This document shows positions 1-5,109 of a stretch of DNA of 5,109 nucleotides, piece after piece. Each line of letters opens with the position of its first letter. The stretch's first letter is position 1. The stretch is from Rhizobacter sp. (GTDB lineage Bacteria; Pseudomonadota; Gammaproteobacteria; Burkholderiales; Burkholderiaceae_C), in NCBI GenBank assembly GCA_025359585.1, contig JANYFX010000165.1, positions 1 through 5,109 of the forward strand. The letters run 5' to 3'. The position numbers and the translations under genes were made by a program. Under the pieces are notes generated by a model. It was not told where the DNA came from, did not search any database, and saw nothing but the letters and a program-made list of their open reading frames with translations.

Positions 1-1
1 A

Positions 2-39
2 TATCCAGTGTTTGCGGCTCGACTGGAGCTAAGTGGATA
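2..39. repeat. Inverted repeat in the intI leader
   Basis: TATCCA at 2-7 is repeated inverted as TGGATA at 34-39, and a second overlapping pair, CCAGT at 5-9 and ACTGG at 22-26, lies inside it. The two pairings share bases and are mutually exclusive, so this could be two alternative hairpins or chance. It lies where an integron attI site is expected, just upstream of intI, and attI sites are known to carry several integrase-binding elements. No function can be assigned from sequence alone. Confidence 0.3.
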
Positions 40-59
40 CCCCTTATAAAAGAACAGTA
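40..59 (+). promoter_or_regulatory. Candidate intI promoter -10 with degenerate LexA-type box
   Basis: TATAAA at 45-50 is a good -10 hexamer match, but no convincing -35 lies 16-18 bases upstream; 23-28 reads CTGGAG. Overlapping it, CCTT-N8-ACAG at 42-57 resembles the proteobacterial LexA operator CTGT-N8-ACAG. The right half is perfect and extends to ACAGTA (54-59), while the left half keeps only two of four bases. LexA boxes overlapping the -10 are known for SOS-controlled integron integrases. Here the site is half-degenerate, so LexA control of intI and the gene behind it is only a hypothesis. Confidence 0.3.
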
Positions 60-65
60 CTCAAC
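59..65 (-). other. Candidate attI core heptamer (GTTRRRY)
   Basis: The minus strand reads GTTGAGT, which fits the integron core-site consensus GTTRRRY. It points away from the integrase gene, as in classical integrons where intI and the cassettes diverge. It lies only about 18 bases from the intI start, closer than in class 1 integrons. A heptamer this loose is also fairly likely by chance in a short leader. If it is real, the first cassette would lie to the left, yet no attC half-site can be read in the remaining 58 bases. Confidence 0.18.
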
Positions 66-70
66 TGAAC

Positions 71-75
71 GGGAG
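71..75 (+). promoter_or_regulatory. Ribosome binding site of intI
   Basis: GGGAG lies seven bases ahead of the GTG at 83, a standard spacing. It supports GTG 83 as the start. The frame is closed by a TAA at 47-49, and only non-canonical codons (CTG, ATT) lie between that stop and the GTG. Confidence 0.6.
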
Positions 76-82
76 CATTGCC

Positions 83-1201
83 GTGGAAACCAGCGTCCCA
101 CCGCTCGATCTGCCACCCCTGCACGCAACCCGCCTGCTCGACCAGGTGCGCGAGCGCATCCGCTACATGCACTACAGCATTCGCACCGAGCAGGCTTATG
201 TGCACTGGATCCAGGCGTTCGTGAAGTTCCACGGCCTGCGTCACCCGCTGGACATGGGCGCGCCCGAGGTCGAGGCTTATCTGTCGTGGCTGGCGGGCGA
301 GCGCAAGGTGGCAGTGGCCACGCACAAGCAGGCGCTGTCGGCGCTGGTGTTCCTTTACCAGCGGGTGCTCGGGCTCGATCTGCCGTGGCTGGCCGAGATC
401 GGCCGACCGAAGAGTCGCGAGCGTTTGCCAGTGGTGCTCACGCACGACGAAGTCGGCCGGGTGCTGATGGCGCTCGAAAGCCCGCACCGGCTCTTGGCAC
501 AGCTGCTCTATGGCACCGGCATGCGCATCATGGAAGGCGTTCGCCTGCGCGTGAAGGATGTCGATTTCGAACACCAGGCGCTGGTTGTGCGCGAAGGCAA
601 GGGCTTCAAGGACCGGGTGGTGATGCTGCCGGCGTCGCTCGCGCCCGCCTTGCGCGATCAGGTGGCGCGTGCACGGCTGGTGTGGGCCGGCGACCGTGCG
701 GAGGGTCATGCCGGTGTTCACATGCCCGACGCGCTGGCGCGCAAGTACCCGCGGGCGGGGGCGTCGTGGAGCTGGTTCTGGGTCTTCCCGCACCTGGCGA
801 CGGGCATCGACCCGCGCACCGATGTGCTGCGCCGCCACCACGTGCCCGAGCAGACCTTCCAGCGCCACTTCAAGCGGGCGATCGAACGCACCGGCATCGC
901 CAAGGCCGCCACCCCGCACACGTTGCGCCATTCGTTCGCCACCCACCTGCTGCAAAGCGGCTACGACATCCGCACCGTGCAGGAACTGCTCGGCCATGCC
1001 GACGTGAGCACCACCATGATCTACACCCACGTGCTCAAGCTGGGGGGTGGCGCCGTGCGCAGCCCGCTCGATGTGTTGCGCGCCGGCTTGCCCGATGAGC
1101 AACGCTGGCAGCTCGACGACGAGGGTGTGCGTGGCCTGCCACCGCTGCCGCCGCATGCGGTGCGCATGCCGGCCACGCCGTATGCCGTGGACCAGGCTTG
1201 A
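83..1201 (+). CDS. intI: Integron integrase IntI (site-specific tyrosine recombinase)
   Basis: The 372-residue protein is predicted to catalyse attI x attC recombination, capturing and excising gene cassettes in the cytoplasm. The N-terminal SAM-like DNA-binding domain covers about residues 18-105, with RERIRYMHYSIRTEQAY typical of IntI. The catalytic domain runs from about 116 to 330. The catalytic set is complete: R148 (TGMRIME), K173 (REGKG), H279 and R282 (HTLRH), H305 (LLGHAD) and the nucleophile Y314 (MIYTHV). Each lies two residues after the IntI1 equivalent. The insertion that separates IntI from XerC/XerD is present around 205-245, with ALARKYPRAG followed by SWSWFWVFP. The start is GTG 83, supported by GGGAG. 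The conserved end VRSPLD falls at 325-330, and a Pro-rich tail of about 40 residues follows, making the protein longer than IntI1 (337 residues). The gene is intact and 19 bases upstream of dnaE2. Family assignment is very secure; activity and cassette content are not visible. Confidence 0.96.
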   Translation: METSVPPLDLPPLHATRLLDQVRERIRYMHYSIRTEQAYVHWIQAFVKFHGLRHPLDMGAPEVEAYLSWLAGERKVAVATHKQALSALVFLYQRVLGLDLPWLAEIGRPKSRERLPVVLTHDEVGRVLMALESPHRLLAQLLYGTGMRIMEGVRLRVKDVDFEHQALVVREGKGFKDRVVMLPASLAPALRDQVARARLVWAGDRAEGHAGVHMPDALARKYPRAGASWSWFWVFPHLATGIDPRTDVLRRHHVPEQTFQRHFKRAIERTGIAKAATPHTLRHSFATHLLQSGYDIRTVQELLGHADVSTTMIYTHVLKLGGGAVRSPLDVLRAGLPDEQRWQLDDEGVRGLPPLPPHAVRMPATPYAVDQA

Positions 1202-1220
1202 CGAACACCGAAGCATCACC

Positions 1221-4200
1221 GTGGCCATCAAGCTCCCGGGTTACGCCGAGCTGCACTGCCGCAGCAACTTCAGCTTCCTGACCGGCGCGTCGCATCCGGC
1301 CGAGCTGGTCGAACGCGCACAGGATCTGCGTTATGCCGCGCTCGCCATCACCGACGAGTGTTCGCTGGCGGGGGTGGTGCGCGCGCACGTGGCGGCGCGC
1401 GGGCGCAGTCTTCACCTGATCGTCGGCAGCGAGATGAGGCTCGTCACGCAGTCGGGCCAGCCCCATGCCCGTCTCGTGCTGCTGGCCCAGACGCGGCGCG
1501 GCTACGGCAACCTGTCGCACTGGATCACGGTGGCGCGGCGGCGGGCTCCGAAAGGGCATTACCTTGCGTACCCGGGTGACGTGGAAGGCAAGGTGCCCAA
1601 CGCGCCCACGCTGGCCGGCTTGCCCGAGTGCCTGGCGCTGCTGGTGCCCGACGCGTCGCAGCCTGTCGATGTGCTTCTGGCCCATGCCGTCTGGCTCAAG
1701 ACCTGGTTCCAGGACCGTGCCGCCATCGCGTTGTCGCTGTTGCGCCGGCCCGGCGATGAAGCCTTGCTGAAGCTCGTCGAGCGGGTGGCGCAGCACACCG
1801 GCCTGCCGATCGTGGCCGCCGGTGATGTGCTGATGCACGTGCGCTCGCGCAAGCCGTTGCAGGACGTGCTCAGCGCGACGCGGCTCAAGCGGCCGGTCAC
1901 GCAATGCGGTGCACAACTCGAATCGAATGCCGAACAACACCTGCGTTCGCGCCTGCGGCTGTCCGGGCTCTACAAGGAAGAATGGTTGCACAACACGCTG
2001 GTGATGGCCGGCCGCTGCAGCTTTTCGTTGACCGAGTTGAGCTACGAGTATCCACAAGAGATCGTGCCCCCCGGCGAGACCCCGGGCAGCTACCTTCGCC
2101 GGCTCACGGAAGAAGGCGTGCCGCGCCGTTTCCCACTCGGGCTGTCGCCCCAGTACCGCCAGCAGATCGAAGCGGAACTCGTGCTGATCCGGCAACTCGA
2201 TTACGAGCGCTTTTTCCTGACCGTGGCCGACATCGTGCACTGGGCACGCGCCAAGGGCATCCTGTGCCAGGGGCGCGGCAGCGCGGCCAACTCGCTGGTC
2301 TGTTATTGCCTGGGCATCACCGAAGTCGACCCGCGGCGGGCCAGCCTGTTGTTCGGGCGTTTCCTGAGCATCGAGCGGGGCGAGCCGCCCGACATCGACG
2401 TCGATTTCGAGCACGAGCGGCGTGAAGAGGTCATCCAGTACATCTACGGCAAGTACGGCCGGCACCGGGCGGCGCTGACCGCCGTGGTCATTCGCTACCG
2501 TTCGCGCTCGGCGCTGCGCGACGTCGGCCGCGCGCTCGGCATGGACGCGCAGCGCACCGCCCTGTTGTCGAAAAGCATGCACTGGTTCGATGGCAGCGAG
2601 GTCGACAACACACGCGTGCAGGAAGCCGGCTTCGACCCGCAAGCGCCGCTCACGAAACTGTGGATCGAACTCACCCGGCAACTGCTCGACTTCCCGCGCC
2701 ACCTGAGCCAGCACCCCGGCGGCTTTCTCATCGCGGGCGGGCAGATCGAACAGCTGGTGCCGGTCGAAACCGCCGCGATGAAAGACCGCAGCGTGATCCA
2801 GTGGGAAAAAGACGACCTCGACGAGTTGCGCCTGCTCAAGGTCGACATCCTCGCGCTCGGCATGCTGACGGCGCTGCGGCGCGCGCTCGTGTTCGTCGGC
2901 CAGAAGCTCGGTCGTGAGTTCACGATGCAGGACGTGCCCGATGACGACACACCCACCTACGACATGATCTGCCGCGCCGACACCGTGGGCACCTTCCAGA
3001 TCGAAAGCCGCGCGCAGATGAGCATGCTGCCGCGCCTGAAGCCGCGCGTGTACTACGACCTGGTGGTCGAGGTGGCGATCGTTCGACCCGGCCCGATCCA
3101 GGGTGGCATGGTGCACCCCTACCTGCTGAACCGGGCCTTGCCCGAGGATCAGATCAAGTACCCCAGCGAAGAGATCAAGGCGGCGCTGAAGCGCACCCTG
3201 GGCGTGCCGATCTTCCAGGAACAGGTGATGCAGATCGCGATCCTGGCGGCCGATTTCACGCCCGGTGAAGCCGACGAGTTGCGCCGCTCGATGGCTGCGT
3301 GGAAACGCAAGGGTGGGCTGGGGCACTACCACGAACGGCTCGTCGGCCGCATGGTCGAAAAAGGTTATGCCCTCGAGTTCGCCGAGCGCATCTTCAAGCA
3401 GATCCAGGGCTTCGGCGAATACGGGTTCCCCGAGAGCCACGCCGCCGGCTTTGCATTGCTCGCCTACGTGAGCTGCTGGATCAAATGCCACCACCCCGAT
3501 GCCTTTCTCGCCGCGCTGCTCAACAGCCAGCCGATGGGGTTTTATCAACCGGCACAACTGGTGCGTGATGCACGCGGCAACGGCGTCGAGGTGCGGCCGG
3601 TGGACGTGGCCGTGAGCGCCTGCGAGAGCACGCTCGAAGCGCCGGCCACCGCAGGTGCGCCGCTGCACGCCGTGCGTCTCGGGTTCGACCGCATCGGAGG
3701 CCTGTCGGCCGCTGCCGTCGCACGCATCGTGGCTGCACGCGCGCAAGCGCCGTTCACCACCCCCGAAGACCTGGCGCGCCGTGCCCTGCTCGATGCCCGC
3801 GAGCTGCAGGCGCTGGCCCGTGCCGATGCGCTGAAGAGCCTGGCCGGGCACCGTTTCGAAGCCGCCTGGGCCGTGGCCGGCATCGACACGCGCCCGACGC
3901 CGATGCTGCGCGAGACGCGTGTGCATGAACCGCCGATCGCGCTGCCCGCGCCGGCCGAAGCCGAGAGCCTGCTGGCCGACTACCGCTCGCTCGGCCTCAC
4001 GTTGCAGCGCCACCCGCTCGCCTTGCTGCGCGAAGAGCTCAAGCGCTTCAAGGTGCAGCCCGCGGCCGTGCTGCGCACCTACCCGAACGGGCGGCTCGCG
4101 CGCGCCAGCGGTCTCGTCACGCACCGCCAGCGGCCCGGCACGGCCAAGGGCACGATGTTCGTCACGCTCGAAGACGACACCGGTGTGGTCAACGCGATCG

Positions 4201-4385
4201 TCTGGCCGTCGGTGGTCGACTCGCAGCGCAAGCCGCTGCTCTCGGCCCGGCTGCTCACCTTGTTCGGCCGCTGGCAATGCCAGGGGGAGGGCGAGCACGC
4301 GGTGAGGCACCTCGTCGTGATGAAGGCGATCGACCACACCGAGCTGCTCGGCGGGCTGGTCAGCCGCAGCCGCGATTTCAGGTGA
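1221..4385 (+). CDS. dnaE2: Error-prone DNA polymerase DnaE2 (ImuC), C-family
   Basis: The 1054-residue C-family polymerase matches the usual DnaE2 length and is shorter than replicative DnaE (about 1160). The family performs SOS-induced translesion and mutagenic synthesis with ImuA/ImuB. The N-terminal PHP domain (about 1-210) opens with AELHCRSNFSF and has ITDECSLAG at 43-51. The polymerase core contains GRGSAANSLV (351-360), PDIDVDF (390-396) and KVDIL (540-544). D393, D395 and D542 align with the E. coli alpha catalytic aspartates D401, D403 and D555. GFGEYGFPESHAAGFALLAY (730-749) is a family hallmark. A helix-hairpin-helix region (about 815-885) and an OB fold (about 955-1035) follow, ending in SRDFR. 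No obvious clamp-binding QxxLF motif is visible, as expected if ImuB provides clamp contact. GTG 1221, with a weak GAAG at 1210-1213, gives the family-typical N-terminus; ATG 1182 is an alternative inside intI. PHP ligands are partly lost. imuA and imuB are absent from the window. Confidence 0.95.
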   Translation: MAIKLPGYAELHCRSNFSFLTGASHPAELVERAQDLRYAALAITDECSLAGVVRAHVAARGRSLHLIVGSEMRLVTQSGQPHARLVLLAQTRRGYGNLSHWITVARRRAPKGHYLAYPGDVEGKVPNAPTLAGLPECLALLVPDASQPVDVLLAHAVWLKTWFQDRAAIALSLLRRPGDEALLKLVERVAQHTGLPIVAAGDVLMHVRSRKPLQDVLSATRLKRPVTQCGAQLESNAEQHLRSRLRLSGLYKEEWLHNTLVMAGRCSFSLTELSYEYPQEIVPPGETPGSYLRRLTEEGVPRRFPLGLSPQYRQQIEAELVLIRQLDYERFFLTVADIVHWARAKGILCQGRGSAANSLVCYCLGITEVDPRRASLLFGRFLSIERGEPPDIDVDFEHERREEVIQYIYGKYGRHRAALTAVVIRYRSRSALRDVGRALGMDAQRTALLSKSMHWFDGSEVDNTRVQEAGFDPQAPLTKLWIELTRQLLDFPRHLSQHPGGFLIAGGQIEQLVPVETAAMKDRSVIQWEKDDLDELRLLKVDILALGMLTALRRALVFVGQKLGREFTMQDVPDDDTPTYDMICRADTVGTFQIESRAQMSMLPRLKPRVYYDLVVEVAIVRPGPIQGGMVHPYLLNRALPEDQIKYPSEEIKAALKRTLGVPIFQEQVMQIAILAADFTPGEADELRRSMAAWKRKGGLGHYHERLVGRMVEKGYALEFAERIFKQIQGFGEYGFPESHAAGFALLAYVSCWIKCHHPDAFLAALLNSQPMGFYQPAQLVRDARGNGVEVRPVDVAVSACESTLEAPATAGAPLHAVRLGFDRIGGLSAAAVARIVAARAQAPFTTPEDLARRALLDARELQALARADALKSLAGHRFEAAWAVAGIDTRPTPMLRETRVHEPPIALPAPAEAESLLADYRSLGLTLQRHPLALLREELKRFKVQPAAVLRTYPNGRLARASGLVTHRQRPGTAKGTMFVTLEDDTGVVNAIVWPSVVDSQRKPLLSARLLTLFGRWQCQGEGEHAVRHLVVMKAIDHTELLGGLVSRSRDFR

Positions 4386-4397
4386 CACGGAGCACCC

Positions 4398-4454
4398 GGC
4401 ACCGGAATACGGTGCCACCCGCCGCGCGGGTCTCGGGCCGCTTGGGGCGGCCCG
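4398..4454 (+). terminator. Three tandem hairpins after dnaE2, possible terminator
   Basis: Three perfect stem-loops follow one another 13 bases after the dnaE2 stop. GGCACCG/CGGTGCC (4398-4416) has a five-base loop. ACCCGC/GCGGGT (4417-4431) has a three-base loop. CGGGCCGC/GCGGCCCG (4434-4454) has a five-base loop. CTCGGGCC at 4432-4439 can instead pair with GGCCCGAG at 4460-4467. No U-tract follows any of them, so this is not a textbook intrinsic terminator. It could still end or stabilise the intI-dnaE2 transcript, or act with Rho. Confidence 0.45.
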
Positions 4455-4509
4455 GCGCTGGCCCGAGCGTTGTAGGAAAGTGCCGACAGCGCTTTGCGAG
4501 CGCGTCCGA

Positions 4510-4538
4510 ATGACGCGGCGCAGGCCTGTCCCTAGAGT
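4510..4538 (+). promoter_or_regulatory. Candidate promoter of the small lipoprotein gene
   Basis: ATGACG (4510-4515) and TAGAGT (4533-4538) are separated by 17 bases, and each matches the sigma-70 hexamers at four of six positions. The extended -10, CCTAGAGT, also loosely resembles sigma-S promoters, which would suit a small stress-type lipoprotein. Transcription would begin near 4545, leaving a leader of about 60 bases. The window is GC-rich with few such pairs, but the match is moderate. Confidence 0.35.
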
Positions 4539-4594
4539 TCGCTCCAGTGCAGCCGGTCTCACGAGCTGCACCCGAATCGACAACCCGGCCCTTC

Positions 4595-4599
4595 AGGAG
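4595..4599 (+). promoter_or_regulatory. Strong Shine-Dalgarno of the small lipoprotein gene
   Basis: AGGAG lies six bases before ATG 4606. It decides the start: the frame stays open back to an ATG at 4480, but only ATG 4606 has this site and puts a signal peptide at the N-terminus. Confidence 0.7.
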
Positions 4600-4605
4600 A
4601 AACCC

Positions 4606-4791
4606 ATGCTCACCGCCCGCAATTCCATCTTCATCTTCGTCGCCGCCTGCTCGCTCGCCATGGCCGCCTGCCAGCCCGCCGAAGGGCCGGCCGAGCGTGC
4701 CGGCAAGAGCGTCGACAACGCCGCGGAGAAGACGAAGGACACCGCCGCCGACGTGAAGAACGACGTGAAGAAAGATCTGAAGAAAGACTGA
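4606..4791 (+). CDS. Small lipoprotein, entericidin-like, Lys/Asp-rich
   Basis: The gene encodes 61 residues. R5 gives a short charged N-terminus, and residues 7-21 form a hydrophobic segment ending in LAMAAC, so C22 is the likely lipidated cysteine. C15 (VAAC) is a second, better consensus lipobox but leaves a short hydrophobic core. The next residue is Gln or Ser in either case, predicting outer-membrane sorting by Lol. The mature part begins QPAEGPAERAGKSVDNAAEK, followed by a highly charged tail of Lys-Asp/Ala repeats ending KKDLKKD, probably an amphipathic helix. The GPAERAGKSVDNAAEK segment resembles small betaproteobacterial lipoproteins often annotated as entericidin-like. True entericidins are of similar size, but I see no proof of toxin or antidote activity. 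It has its own promoter candidate and strong ribosome site, and lies 220 bases from dnaE2 behind hairpins, so it is probably a separate unit. Confidence 0.82.
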   Translation: MLTARNSIFIFVAACSLAMAACQPAEGPAERAGKSVDNAAEKTKDTAADVKNDVKKDLKKD

Positions 4792-4818
4792 TTCGCGGAT
4801 TTCGTTGGAAGAGCGGAG

Positions 4819-5109
4819 TCATCGTGGGGATATGGCGGCTCGCGCAGCCCGTCGCGAGGAACACCGCTCCGCCGCGCGTGAACGCGGTGAAACGCGGGTG
4901 ATCGCCGCGTCGCCGGCCAGCTTCGCGAACATGGAGCGGGGCGCGGCGAGCGCGTAGGGCGTGCCGTCGTCGAAGGCGCCGGCCGAGGACGTTCGAAGCT
5001 CGCGGCCGAACGCGGGGTGCGGGAGGGGCGCGCCGCGTCCGTCGTGGTCGTGGCACGAGACGCCGCTCGCGGCGTTGGACGTTGGCCCAATTTTGGATTT
5101 GATCTCCGC
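4819..5109 (-). other. Possible partial or broken reading frame at right edge
   Basis: The last 318 bases (4792-5109) hold no recognisable gene. On the minus strand a frame is open from the window edge to a TGA at 4819-4821 (96 residues, no start inside the window except an internal Met). Its codons are almost all G/C at third positions from about 5079 to 4893, reading for example SCHDHDGRG and FDDGTPYALAAP. After about 4891 this bias disappears from the frame and appears in the neighbouring minus-strand frame (HPRFTAFTRGGAVFLATG). That fits a gene 3' end with a frameshift, a decayed gene, or compositional chance. I do not recognise a family. No RNA gene is evident. Confidence 0.25.
5060..5075. 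repeat. Short perfect palindrome near right edge
   Basis: ACGCCGC and GCGGCGT form a perfect seven-base inverted repeat around a two-base centre. It overlaps a tandem heptamer, CGTTGGA (5073-5079) followed by CGTTGGC (5080-5086), and then CCAATTTTGG (5087-5096), itself an inverted repeat. GTTGGAC at 5074-5080 fits the integron core heptamer. The AT-richer patch at 5087-5104 stands out from its surroundings. The palindrome may be a small hairpin or a protein site; no function is supported. Confidence 0.3.

Noticed and set aside
1182..1220. ATG 1182 as the start of dnaE2
   Set aside because: It has no ribosome binding site and adds 13 residues before the family-typical start. GTG 1221 fits DnaE2 N-termini better, though the choice is not proven.
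1202..1220. Separate promoter or terminator between intI and dnaE2
   Set aside because: The gap is only 19 bases and holds no hairpin, no -10-like hexamer and only a weak GAAG ribosome site.
44..1231. Long open frame antisense to intI
   Set aside because: It covers intI completely and shows no recognisable motif; a GC-rich shadow.
1035..4583. Very long open frame antisense to dnaE2
   Set aside because: It lies opposite a gene with secure domain evidence, has a composition full of Arg, His and Gln without family motifs, and is a usual by-product of GC-rich codon use.
4480..4605. Longer version of the lipoprotein starting at ATG 4480
   Set aside because: The added residues are Arg-rich and would bury the signal peptide; the strong AGGAG lies directly before ATG 4606.
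4832..4957. Small plus-strand frame of 41 residues starting at ATG 4832
   Set aside because: It has no properly spaced ribosome site, is low-complexity Ala/Arg, and overlaps the stronger minus-strand third-position signal.
5003..5080. A possible attC site between GCCGAACGC and GCGTTGGAC
   Set aside because: The two ends match at only seven of nine positions, the left end breaks the RYYYAAC consensus, the inner L sites do not pair convincingly, and it lies on the wrong side of intI for a classical array.

Overview
The window is GC-rich and holds three plus-strand genes: a full-length integron integrase (intI, 83-1201), an error-prone DNA polymerase of the DnaE2/ImuC type (dnaE2, 1221-4385) and a 61-residue predicted lipoprotein (4606-4791). 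The GC-rich codon use, an IntI very similar to the class 1/betaproteobacterial group, and a DnaE2 starting with the usual AELHC-SNFSF block suggest a chromosomal segment of a betaproteobacterium, probably Burkholderiales of the Rubrivivax/Leptothrix/Rhizobacter sort. The taxon is an inference; nothing in the window fixes it.

Layout. Positions 1-82 form the intI leader. It contains an inverted repeat, a TATAAA -10-like hexamer, a half-matching LexA-type box, one GTTRRRY heptamer facing away from intI, and a good ribosome binding site. The intI gene encodes 372 residues with every catalytic residue of the family in place. The dnaE2 gene starts only 19 bases after the intI stop with no visible terminator or promoter between them, so the two are probably co-transcribed. 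Three back-to-back perfect hairpins follow dnaE2 (4398-4454). A plausible promoter (4510-4538) and a strong Shine-Dalgarno sequence then lead into the lipoprotein gene. The last 318 bases (4792-5109) hold no gene I can name. They show a coding-like GC3 pattern on the minus strand that seems to change frame, and a short palindrome near the right edge.

How it may work together. Integron integrases insert and excise gene cassettes at attI and attC sites, and in several bacteria they are induced by the SOS response. DnaE2 is the SOS mutagenesis polymerase that normally acts with ImuB and sits in a lexA2-imuA-imuB-dnaE2 cassette. Here the gene directly upstream of dnaE2 is an integron integrase, and neither imuA nor imuB is present in the window. 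One transcript would therefore supply cassette shuffling and mutagenic repair together. This pairing is the most interesting feature of the window. Any cassette array would be expected to the left of position 1, outside what can be seen.
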